Shown here one piece after another: positions 34,944 to 45,100 of a stretch of DNA of 64,000 nt. Position numbers and translations under genes: made by a program. Source of the stretch: Phycisphaerales bacterium (GTDB lineage Bacteria; Planctomycetota; Phycisphaerae; Phycisphaerales; SM1A02); NCBI GenBank assembly GCA_029260575.1, contig JAJDDB010000003.1, positions 202,787 to 266,786 of the forward strand, read 5' to 3'. Numbering within the stretch: position 1 is the stretch's first letter; the number at the start of each line of letters is the position of its first letter. Below the pieces are notes generated by a model that saw nothing but the letters and a program-made list of their open reading frames with translations, did no database searches and had not been told where the DNA came from.

Positions 34944-35273
34944 TCAATCTGCGCCGTCGCGCTCTTCCATGAAATTGTCATCCTCTTCATCCTCATCACC
35001 TTGACGCTGCACATCGCCGTTGGCTTGTTCGAGTAATCGACGGAGATATGCGTTCTCTCGCCGGGTCGCTTCGAGATCAAAGACCAGGTACTTCACGCTC
35101 AGCCGAAGATAATCCAAAGCTTCCTGCAGCTCTGACACCGAGGACTGAATGCGCTGGCGGCGCTCGCGGGTGTCGTTGGCCATCTTCTCAATGCGGCTGC
35201 GCTGATCGTCCGGCAACTCGTTGATGCGATTTAGCAGCTCGTTGAACTTGTTCTGGAAGGTCTGCTCGTCCAT
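34944..35273 (-). CDS. coiled-coil protein, 109 aa
   Basis: A 109-residue, highly charged protein predicted to be one long helix. MDEQTFQNKFNELLNRINEL begins it, and heptad-like hydrophobic spacing runs from about residue 10 to 85 (LQEALDYLRLSVKYLVFDLE). The C-terminal 20 residues are strongly acidic and disordered. No catalytic motif. The ATG at 35273 has AGGGGA eight bases upstream; the open frame to 35375 has no such site. Similar short coiled-coil proteins are common hypotheticals in planctomycetes, as far as I recall, with no known role. It lies 194 bases after the DUF3553 gene start on the same strand. Confidence 0.75.
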   Translation of the reverse strand: MDEQTFQNKFNELLNRINELPDDQRSRIEKMANDTRERRQRIQSSVSELQEALDYLRLSVKYLVFDLEATRRENAYLRRLLEQANGDVQRQGDEDEEDDNFMEERDGAD

Positions 35274-35467
35274 GCGGTGATTCCCCTGACTCGTGTCTGT
35301 GGTTGATGTCTTGCCAAACAGGGGAACAACCACCGCGCCCGACCGTGCCAATTGCCGATCGATTTGCAGTTTCACACTTCAATGCAGATGCAGCCACACT
35401 CTTCCCGGACATGCCGCGCCAGACTGAATTGCGGCCTGCGGTCAGTCGTCGCGGATGTTGCTGAAAT

Positions 35468-36142
35468 TCAACGTCGAGCGCTGATTCGCTGCACAGCCTG
35501 CTGCGCCGCAGCAGGGGCTTCCACCAAGAGCTCTCGGACTATCTCGGGTGTGCACTCATCATCAGCGAGCAGGCACCGAAGATGATCATCGCGGCTGGCC
35601 ACCCAGCGATCGAACTTCTCTTCCAGTTCGTGGCGGGTGTATGTGCTCAGCGGATCTTCGATTCCAGTCTGCGCAATTGCCCAATCCATCAAACCCTTGC
35701 CTGATTGATCGAAACGGTACAACTCGAACGTTGCCTTCACCCGGCTGCGTATCCCGCTGAACGGATCAGTCGCCGCTTCGGGAATCGCCTGCAACGCCTG
35801 TTCGCGCTCCTTCTCCGCTACCGGCGCGAGCCAATGTTCTTCATCTGCTTCGACGCCGCGAACGATCTCCGCGCGGCTGCGGGCTGCGCCGTTGCCGTTT
35901 GCCGATCCGTTCATGTGCTGCTCCACGCCTTCAATGACAATCTCAATATCAGCGACTTTGGTGTTTAACGTCTTCAGGCCGGCGTTGGGAAACCGCACTG
36001 CAATCCGCTGCGCTGCGACATTTGCATTCGCGATGTCTTCAGCCTTAGTCACCGTTCCCACGCCCCATTCCGGACGCTGCCGATGCTTGACACGATCACC
36101 ACGTTCATAGCGCCGCTGTTGTGCGTTAAGGTTCTCTAGCAT
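35468..36142 (-). CDS. DUF3553-domain protein
   Basis: A 224-residue soluble protein. Residues 14-60 (YERGDRVKHRQRPEWGVGTV, then TKAED, then AVRFPNAGLKTLNTKVADIE) match DUF3553, a small SH3-like or Tudor-like beta fold also found at the C-terminus of some UvrD helicases. The remainder is helical and rich in Glu/Arg, with a Gly/Asn/Ala linker near residues 82-95 (HMNGSANGNGAARS). A nucleic-acid or protein-binding role is plausible by fold only. I chose ATG 36142 because the DUF3553 domain should be N-terminal; the Shine-Dalgarno site there (GGAAGG) is close, so a nearby alternative start is possible. The long upstream open frame to 36337 is Cys/Arg-rich and unlike coding sequence. Confidence 0.78.
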   Translation of the reverse strand: MLENLNAQQRRYERGDRVKHRQRPEWGVGTVTKAEDIANANVAAQRIAVRFPNAGLKTLNTKVADIEIVIEGVEQHMNGSANGNGAARSRAEIVRGVEADEEHWLAPVAEKEREQALQAIPEAATDPFSGIRSRVKATFELYRFDQSGKGLMDWAIAQTGIEDPLSTYTRHELEEKFDRWVASRDDHLRCLLADDECTPEIVRELLVEAPAAAQQAVQRISARR

Positions 36143-37048
36143 GCCCTTCCAGTCTCTCAGTAATCGATTCTGCCAGCGGTGTGGCCGGTTCTCAGCACGA
36201 GCCAAGACAATGCGGCACGCTCGATCAAAGCGCCGCAGTCCGTTCACGAGCCGCTGGATTCGGCTTAGAGCCCGGTCACAGCAGCAAACCACCGCGGTCA
36301 TGCATACTGCTCTTGCAGATGCATCCAGCTCTGACATGAACTGTCAGGCCTGTCAGTTGTGTAAGAAAGTCAATCAGAACCCGATGCAGCCACGAACACG
36401 TGCAGACACCCAGCAAGGCCGGCTCCTGCGATATATCCATGATCAACTCGGGTACACAAGTATAACGGCAAGAACCGGCCTGCAATTCCAAGTTTTCCAA
36501 TTCGCCAATCTTCACGATGAACCCGTCGGACTAGTTGCTTCGTCCCTCTTGCTCGGTGCTGGTATACGCTCTCGACATCTGCCGCACATGCGCTTCGTCC
36601 ATGAGTCACTCCACTTTGACGAAATTACCTTGTTTTTCAGCCTGTGAATGTGGGTAACTTGTTCCAAACAGTCGATTCATGCACTTTTTGCAGCCAACCT
36701 GCAGATAGGGGGTTGACGTGGGAGCGTTTATGGTGTCGCATAGTGCAAGTGGCGTGTCGCACTCGTGCAGCGCCGCATGGGGCAACCCCCTGAGAAGAAG
36801 AGCGGAGATGGCAAACGCCAAATCCATAAGTTGTAGATGACCTCGCAAACTGGCTGTACGTGCCGTTGAGTTCCGTGGTTCGTTCGAACCGAGTACTCAA
36901 AGACACAGCTCAGCCGCTTCGTTTGGAGACGCCCCACCCGTGTAGCGGGTGATTCGGAACTTCCATAGGAGAAGAGTCCTTAGTACGTGCAGTGAAGAAG
37001 AGTTGATTGACGGAACAAAACGCCGCGGAGAAGAAGAGAGAGACTTCG
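36143..37048. other. gene-poor stretch, nothing supported
   Basis: About 900 bases between the DUF3553 gene and the sigma-54 activator. Short open frames exist on both strands, but none has a convincing start, conserved motif or codon bias. I noticed three CTGTCAG/CTGACA words clustered at 36335-36360. The last 100 bases are purine-rich (GAAGAAGAG, GAGAGAGA) before the activator start. Confidence 0.5.
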
Positions 37049-38071
37049 ATGGCACATCGGCAAAGTGAGCTGGGAGACCAGCGCACGAACAATCCCATAC
37101 AGGTTGACCCGCTTGCGTCCACGCAACCCAGGCAGGACTCAACCACCGACGCTGACTCGCCCGCAAGTCAGATCGATCTGCAACTCGCAAGGCGCGCAGC
37201 GCGTAGCGATTGCACGATTCTGATCACAGGCGAAACCGGCTCCGGCAAAGGGCACTTTGCGCGCTGGCTCCACCAGCACAGCCGACGCCACGACCGCGCG
37301 TTCATTCCCGTCAACTGTGGAGCGGTTCCCGAATCGCTCATCGACAGCCAACTCTTCGGCCACGTCAAAGGGTCATTCAGCGGCGCAACCGCAAACCACA
37401 TCGGCCTCGTACGTGCAGCAGAAAAAGGCACACTCCTGCTGGATGAAGTCAGCGAACTGCCCCATACCGCGCAGCTTCGACTGCTTCGACTGCTTCAGGA
37501 TCGTGAAGTGCAACCGGTCGGCCATCCGCAACCGATTCTTGTGGATGTCCGGGTCATGGCAGCTACAAACATCGATCTTGATGAAGCTGTTGCTGACAAG
37601 AATTTCCGCGAGGATCTGTTCTTCCGCCTCAACGTGATTCAGATAGAAGTGCCCCCGCTGCGCGAGCGCACGCATCAGATTCCGCAACTACTCCTCGCTT
37701 TCAATCGCGAATTCTCAGATCTCTACCAACAGCCCGAGTTGTCATTCAATGACGATGCTCGCCAACTGCTCATGGCCTACCACTGGCCGGGCAACATTCG
37801 CGAACTCCGCACTGTTGTCGAGCGGCTGCACGTCCTCTGCACCGATGGCAATGTCGATGCTGACATTCTGCGCGGCTTCGGAAAACTCCAGATGCCTGGC
37901 ATCTCCGACGACTTGCAGCGTGAAATCGATCACGCCAAACGCCAGCAGGTCGAACGCGTCATGGCGGAGACCGGCGGCTCAGTTGCCCGCGCCGCAGCAA
38001 TCTTCGGCGTACACCGCAGCACCATCTACCGCTGGCTGCAGCGCTCCGATTCGCAGTGCGACACAAACTGA
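37049..38071 (+). CDS. sigma-54 AAA+ activator without sensor domain, GSFSGA variant
   Basis: A 340-residue bacterial enhancer-binding protein. After about 45 polar residues comes the AAA+ core: Walker A GETGSGKG near residue 60, Walker B GTLLLDEVSE near 130, and later FREDLFFRLNVIQIEVPPLR with the sensor-I and Arg-finger region. The C-terminal Fis-type helix-turn-helix is SVARAAAIFGVHRSTIYRWL. The sigma-54-contacting GAFTGA loop reads GSFSGA here. There is no N-terminal receiver, GAF or PAS domain, so activity must be controlled by partner protein or expression. A paralogue with an intact GAFTGA lies at 46308. The next gene, an uncharacterised small protein, follows on the same strand. The start at 37049 has only a purine-rich leader. 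Confidence 0.9.
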   Translation: MAHRQSELGDQRTNNPIQVDPLASTQPRQDSTTDADSPASQIDLQLARRAARSDCTILITGETGSGKGHFARWLHQHSRRHDRAFIPVNCGAVPESLIDSQLFGHVKGSFSGATANHIGLVRAAEKGTLLLDEVSELPHTAQLRLLRLLQDREVQPVGHPQPILVDVRVMAATNIDLDEAVADKNFREDLFFRLNVIQIEVPPLRERTHQIPQLLLAFNREFSDLYQQPELSFNDDARQLLMAYHWPGNIRELRTVVERLHVLCTDGNVDADILRGFGKLQMPGISDDLQREIDHAKRQQVERVMAETGGSVARAAAIFGVHRSTIYRWLQRSDSQCDTN

Positions 38072-38385
38072 TCGCTGCCGCGCTACCTTTTCACAATTCT
38101 TCCAACAATTTTCAGCGGCCATAGCCGCTGATTCTTCGCTGTTCGCTGATTCCTGCGCTGTAGCGCCGCAGATGTGCATCAAGTGGATCCACCACCGCGA
38201 CAGATCACTCCGCCAGCCCAGCAACTGCCCATCACGCGCCGCAGGAATGCGTCAGATGCCTCCATGAATGCGACACGATCCTCCTCATACGCCTTATCAA
38301 ACCGCTCTGACGCCCCGGTATCGCCTGCAACGGCCTTCACACATCCAATCACTCTGGCACACTCATTGCTTAAGAACATGCAGAG
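38072..38385. other. intergenic, no supported gene
   Basis: 314 bases between the sigma-54 activator and the next small gene. A 137-residue minus-strand open frame (38179-38592) overlaps the following gene, but its codon use and lack of motifs do not support it. I see no terminator. Confidence 0.45.
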
Positions 38386-38919
38386 ATGATGCAGAGGGAT
38401 AGAGACCATCTCGCCGTTGTGATCAGCGCCACTGAAGCGTCTGATCAATTGCGCTCGAAACTGCTTGAGGCAGGTATCGCACCCGCTGCGGTCACAACAA
38501 GCCTTCGCGGTCTGCGCAGATTGCTCGTCCTCGGCGAGGTCCAACGTACAACACTCTGCATCACACTCGACCAGTCGACGCTTCAGCGCCACGGCGATGC
38601 ATTGCGCATGCTCCTGCAGGATCAGCGCGGATTCGCAACAGTGCTCACAGCGATCGGGATCACCGGCCGCGAGCCGCTTACCGCAACTGCTGCATCGCTC
38701 GGATGCAGTGTCTATATCGAATCATTCTCTCAGGCAGTCGATGCTGTGTGTTACTTTGAAGCTGTGCATGCCCCGCTCCACCCGCGCTGCAGTGGTTCCT
38801 GGCTGCAACCACAATGGATGGCTGATCTCGATCATCTGCGCGTCGGCGCAGCTTCAACCCCCGACGACAACCAGACCAAGAGGCCCAACGATGACATGAC
38901 AGACTCCGCCTCGCAATAG
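38386..38919 (+). CDS. hypothetical protein, possible degenerate receiver domain
   Basis: A 177-residue protein, not confidently recognised. Its first 125 residues alternate strands and helices (LAVVISATEASDQLRSKLL, TTLCITLDQSTLQ, FATVLTAIGITGREPLTATA, CSVYIESFSQAVDAVCYFEA) in a way that resembles a response-regulator receiver fold. The phospho-acceptor Asp would fall in ITLDQS, but the second-site acidic pair and the conserved Lys are not obvious. If so, it may be a pseudo-receiver. It follows the sensor-less sigma-54 activator by 314 bases on the same strand, so a partner role is conceivable. The C-terminal 35 residues are polar and likely disordered. The 73-bp tandem repeat starts 53 bases after its stop. 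Confidence 0.6.
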   Translation: MMQRDRDHLAVVISATEASDQLRSKLLEAGIAPAAVTTSLRGLRRLLVLGEVQRTTLCITLDQSTLQRHGDALRMLLQDQRGFATVLTAIGITGREPLTATAASLGCSVYIESFSQAVDAVCYFEAVHAPLHPRCSGSWLQPQWMADLDHLRVGAASTPDDNQTKRPNDDMTDSASQ

Positions 38920-38972
38920 TTTCCCGCAACGCCGCCGACAGGCGACGAATCGGATTGTCCGCCTCGTGCGGA

Positions 38973-39170
38973 GACAACCTCTCTCTCTTCTCTCCGCGCC
39001 GTGCCGGCGGGTACGGCGTGGATATTGGGTCGCGAAAAAGCGACCGACAATCTCTCTCTCTTCTCTCCGCGCCGTGCCGGCGGGTACGGCGTGGATTTGA
39101 GGTCGCACAAACGCGGCCGACAAGCTCTCTCTCTTCTCTCCGCGTCGTGCCGGCGGGCACGACGTGGATC
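38973..39170. repeat. 73-bp tandem repeat, three units
   Basis: Units begin at 38973, 39046 and 39119, exactly 73 bases apart. Each has GACAA, a pyrimidine run (CTCTCTCTCTTCTCTCC) and a hairpin. Units 1 and 2 have GCCGTGCC, GGCG, GGTACGGC; unit 3 has GTCGTGCC, GGCG, GGCACGAC, so both arms changed together. The spacer of unit 1 contains a second hairpin (GGTCGC, GAAAAA, GCGACC), partly kept in unit 2. It lies between the small gene ending at 38919 and the end of gdhA. Not a CRISPR: repeats are long and spacers short and similar. Confidence 0.88.
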
Positions 39171-39262
39171 TTTTTTGCGCACAACAACTCCTCCCGCCAG
39201 CGCGCAACGAAAAACCCACCAACGCACATCAGTGGGCTATTGCACCGCAATCTCATCAACCC

Positions 39263-39292
39263 CAATGCCCAGTATCTCCAGATGCTGGGATC
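39263..39292. repeat. AAAGCCC palindrome copy near gdhA end
   Basis: CAATGCCCAGTATCTCC followed by AGATGCTGGGATCC. The stem has one mismatch (AGTATCT against AGATGCT). It lies 65 bases beyond the gdhA stop. Confidence 0.75.
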
Positions 39293-39356
39293 CAACCTAC
39301 AGCCAACTCTCAATCTGCCCGGCCACCTACAGGTTCAGTAGTCAGCGTTACAGATT

Positions 39357-40805
<1,449 letters not shown>

Positions 40806-40917
40806 TCAAGATACCAGCCAGACGCCTTGAATCTGACACTTTTTCGGCCAAGCTTCGGGAACACTGCAACGCGCGAGTCGGTTCGACCGATGCCTTGAAG
40901 CACTCACGAGCGATTTC

Positions 40918-42090
40918 ATGAGCAGTTCGAACAACCCCGATATCGTCCCAAATGCCCCTGCCGATCAACCCCGGCCGCTGTCCGTGCTGCGCGCCCTGAT
41001 TGACGCTGTCGATCATGAACTGCTGCGATTACTTGCCCGACGAAACGGCCTTGTGACCGAAGTTGCAGCATATAAACGCAGCACCCGCATGATGATACGT
41101 GATCCGCAACGTGAAAATGAGATCATCACAGACCGCCGCAAACGAGCCACGCCGCTCGGCCTGCCGCCGGACACGATCGAAAGCCTCTTCCGTCTCATGC
41201 TCTGGGCGAGCCGCGATCGCCAGGCCGCACTCGGTGCCGAACTGCCGCAGGACATCGAGACGAAAACAGTTGCCATCATCGGCGGCCACGGCTCCATCGG
41301 CCGGCTCATGGCAAACCTCTTCGCCGACCTTGGCCACGCCGTCATGATCGCTGACCTTGATACGAAACTCACCCCCGCGGAAGCCGCTGCTCTCGCCGAT
41401 GTTGTGCTGATCTGTGTGCCGATTGATGACACCGTCAAAGTCATAGCAGAAGTCGGCCCGCATGTACGCGCTGATGCGGTGCTCGCAGATGTCACATCGA
41501 CAAAGACCGCGCCCGTTGCTGCAATGCTTGAACACACCACCGCATCAGTTGTCGGCACGCATCCGCTGTTCGGACCATCCGTGCATTCGCTGCAGGGCCA
41601 GCGCCTCGCGCTTGTACCTGCGCGCGGCGATGATTGGGCACAGTGGTTTACACAAATGTTCACCGCCCGCGGAATCAATGTGGTGCAGACAACAGCTGAG
41701 CAACACGATCAGGCAATGGCGATCGTGCAGGTGCTCACGCACTTCTCCACCGAAGTGGCCGGCCTGGCAATGGCCATGTTGAACGTGCCGCTCGAAAATA
41801 CGCTGCGCTTCACCAGCCCGGTGTACCTTATGGAAATGCTCATGACCGCTCGTCACTTTGCGCAGGACCCTGACCTGTACGCATCAATCCAGATGAGTAA
41901 CCCGCGCACCGCAGAAGTCACCGAAACATTCGAGCGCGCTGCGAAACAGTGGCGCGCGACAATCGCCTCAGGCGATCACGAACAGGTCCGCAGGCTTTTT
42001 GAACAAGTCCACAAATACTTCGGCGACTTCACCGACCAGGCAATGACACAATCAAACTACCTCATCGACCGCCTCGTCGAACGCATGTAA
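40918..42090 (+). CDS. tyrA: chorismate mutase / prephenate dehydrogenase
   Basis: A bifunctional T-protein of 390 residues that converts chorismate to prephenate and then to 4-hydroxyphenylpyruvate for tyrosine. Residues 20-105 are an AroQ-type chorismate mutase (LRALIDAVDHELLRLLARRN, then KRSTRMMIRDPQRENEII). The NAD-binding prephenate dehydrogenase starts at about 115 (VAIIGGHGSIGRLMANLFAD). VGTHPLFGPSV holds the conserved His/Pro substrate loop, and the C-terminal helical domain (LTHFSTEVAGLAMAML ... QSNYLIDRLVERM) is typical of enterobacterial TyrA. It is divergent from gdhA across 175 bases. A weak Shine-Dalgarno site precedes the ATG at 40918. Confidence 0.93.
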   Translation: MSSSNNPDIVPNAPADQPRPLSVLRALIDAVDHELLRLLARRNGLVTEVAAYKRSTRMMIRDPQRENEIITDRRKRATPLGLPPDTIESLFRLMLWASRDRQAALGAELPQDIETKTVAIIGGHGSIGRLMANLFADLGHAVMIADLDTKLTPAEAAALADVVLICVPIDDTVKVIAEVGPHVRADAVLADVTSTKTAPVAAMLEHTTASVVGTHPLFGPSVHSLQGQRLALVPARGDDWAQWFTQMFTARGINVVQTTAEQHDQAMAIVQVLTHFSTEVAGLAMAMLNVPLENTLRFTSPVYLMEMLMTARHFAQDPDLYASIQMSNPRTAEVTETFERAAKQWRATIASGDHEQVRRLFEQVHKYFGDFTDQAMTQSNYLIDRLVERM

Positions 42091-42161
42091 ATCGCCCAAA
42101 GCAAGCAACTCCCGAAGCTGGAACGCTGCCTGGCTTCTACATGTCCGCCTGTTCAGCTTTC

Positions 42162-45100
42162 TCAATGTTCCGCCTCCCCCCAGCCCCCGCCCCCCGGTGT
42201 CTCCAGCACAAACACATCACCTGCCCGCAGTTCCGCCGCATCAATCCCGCGCAATTCTTCAATACTGCCATTTGCGCGCACAATCCGCTGCCGGCCTACC
42301 GCGCCTGCCGCACCACCGTGCATCCCGAACGGCGCAACCACGCGGTGCTGGCTCACTAAACTCAGCGACACATCTTCAAGAAACTCCAACTCGCGCACAA
42401 CACCATCACCACCTTTATGCGCGCCGCCACCACCCGAACCGCGCCGCACTACAAACCGCCGTACGCGCACTGGATACCGCTGCTCCATCACCTCCACATC
42501 CGTAATCCGTGTGTTCGTCATGTGCGTATGCACAGCATCCGCCCCGTCGAATCCCGGCCCCGCTCCTGCGCCGCCGCAAACCGTTTCGTAATATCCAAAC
42601 CGATCGTTGCCGAACAATGTGTTGTTCATCGTCCCCTGCCCGCACGCAAGTAAACCAAACGCCTTTATGAGCGTGTCCACAACACGCTGACTCGTCTCGA
42701 CATTGCCGCCAACCACTGCAGGCAATTGCTCCATCGGCAGATCAAAATTCGGATTCAACATGCCCGGCCCAATACGCACTCGCACCGGACGAAGCATCGC
42801 TTCATTCAACGGCATGTCTTCACCCCCAAGCACGCGAAGCACATACAACACCGCACTATGTGTCACCGCCGGCGGAGCATTCAGATTCCCCGGATGTTCC
42901 CCAGACCCCACCCCATACGGCGCCACTTTGCCTTCAACATCAATAATCAGTTCATCTTTCTCGCGCACAACTTCAACACGAATCCGCGCCCCATCATCTA
43001 AGAATTCTTCCGCCTTCAACTGCCCCGGCATCCCGGCAATCACACGCCGCATCACACGCTCAGCCCGCTCCTCAATCAACCGCATCTGCGCATGCAGTTC
43101 CTCGACGCCGGCCGCCGCTGCCAGCCGCTGCAGCTCTTCCACGCCATACCGATTCGCTCTTGCCTGCGCCCGCAAATCCGCAATATTCTCCACAACATTG
43201 CGCGATGGATAGGTCGCAGTCTCCAATGCGCGCTGCACAAGGTCGAACTGAGGCGCACCATTTCTGATCAGGTATTGCGGCTCGAGTACAACGCCTTCTT
43301 CAATCAACCGCGTTGCGTTCGGCGGCATCGATCCCGGCCGCAATCCGCCGATCTCCGCGTGATGCGTGCGATTCGCCACATACCCTATCAATACACCATC
43401 TTCATCAAATGCCGCGCTGATCACCGTGACATCAGGCAGATGCGATCCACCACACGCAGGATGATTCGTCACCACCACATCTCCGGCCCCGATCTTGATC
43501 TGTTCGCGCACTGCCCGCACACACACACCCATCGCACCAAGATGCACCGGCAGATGCGGTGCATTCACTACCAGTTCGCCTGCCGGGTTCAACACTGCAC
43601 ATGAGAAATCCAAGCGCTGCTTGATGTTCGTACTCATTGCCGTCCGTTGCAGCAATTGCCCCATCTCCAGCGCAATGTTCGTCAACCGATGCGCATACAA
43701 CTCCGCCCGCGCAAACACACTTTCTTCAAGAACCTCCCCATCTCTAAGACAAAGCCCAGCATCTCCAGATGCAGGGGTCGCATCCTCTCTTTCACAACAC
43801 TCCATCACAACCGCACCCGCAAAATCCACCTGCGCGCTCCACCCCGGCTCCACAACAATCACACTCCGCTGCTCCGTTACAAGCGCCGGCCCGACAACTT
43901 TTCCCCCAACTGCAATGGCGCTGCGCTCGTACACTTTCACATCACACCACCGCCCACCCGCGCGCATCCGCACTGATTGCTCCCCAATGCCCAGCATCTC
44001 CCCATCCTGATAATGGCCTACAAAAGACTCCCGTCCCCTTTTTTCACCCTCCGAGAAAAGACTCCCGTCCCCTTGTATGTGTGATGCCACGACGCGCATC
44101 GATTCGATCTCAATGCTGCGATTCGGCGGGTCGTAGCCGTACATCTGTCGATACCGTGCAGCAAACACATCACACAATTGCGTTGTCTCGTCCACCTCAA
44201 TATCCAGCGTCGTATCCTGCCCCATCAACCGCACGTTCACAATCCGCCTGCGAATCTCGATCCGATCACGAGCAATACCCTCATCTTCCACCAACCCAAC
44301 AGCCTGCTGGGCCAAATCCTCCATCCACTGCCGCCACTGATCGCCGCACGCCTCCAGACTCTGCAAAACCTGCCGCTGCGCAAATCGTTCAATCACCGCA
44401 TGACCAAGACCGACTGCGCTGAGCAGCGATGCATCGCTCGGCACAACAACCGTTGTCATCCCCAGCCGCTGCGCAACCGCGCACGCATGCTGTCCGCCGG
44501 CCCCGCCGAACGCAACCAATCCATACTCCGCAGGGTCATATCCCTTGCGCAGCGAAATACGCTCGATTGCAGTTGCCATTCGTTCGTTGGCAATTGCAAG
44601 AAACCCATCAAGTATCGCATCGCGATCAACAGCATTTCCTGATGACGCTTCCACATCCGCACACACCGCATCAAACGCGCGCCGGGCCGCCTGGACATCA
44701 ATCGGTATCGAAAATCGCGCTGCATCAATCCGCCCACTGAGTAGATTCACATCCGTTACCGTCAACGGCCCGCCCGCGCCATAACACGCCGGCCCCGGCT
44801 GCGCCCCTGCGCTGCCCGGCCCCACCGTCAATCGATCCTCAACACACCTGCAGATTGACCCGCCGCCCGCAGCCACCGTTTCTATCGCCAGTGCAGGCGA
44901 CAACACCCGTGCGCCACCAACGCGCTGCTCAAACTGATATTCAAAATCACCATCCCACCGCGACACATCCGTGCTTGTGCCGCCCATATCAAATGCAATA
45001 CTTCGCGTAAGGCCCGACTGCCGCGCCGCTGCGGCTGCACCCCCGACGCCACCGGCCGGCCCGCTCAACAAACTGTCCATCGCCCGATATGAATCCGCTG

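Noticed and set aside
36141..36647. 168-residue plus-strand open frame in the gap after the DUF3553 gene
   Set aside because: It begins antisense to the DUF3553 upstream region, is Arg/Ser/Gln-rich without domain signal, and its codon use differs from neighbours.
38179..38592. 137-residue minus-strand open frame before the 38386 gene
   Set aside because: Overlaps the better plus-strand gene, is Cys-rich without recognisable motif, and lacks a Shine-Dalgarno site.
38950..39180. 73-bp repeats as a CRISPR array
   Set aside because: Only three units, no short palindromic repeat with unique spacers; the spacers are similar and cas genes are absent.
38678..39313. Minus-strand open frames across the 73-bp repeat (Arg/Glu-rich repeats)
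   Set aside because: They are translations of the tandem repeat itself, with no start signal or family match.
42091..42130. Possible extra AAAGCCC palindrome after tyrA (CAAAGCAAGCAACTCCCG)
   Set aside because: Left and right arms do not pair and GCCC is lost; too decayed to count.
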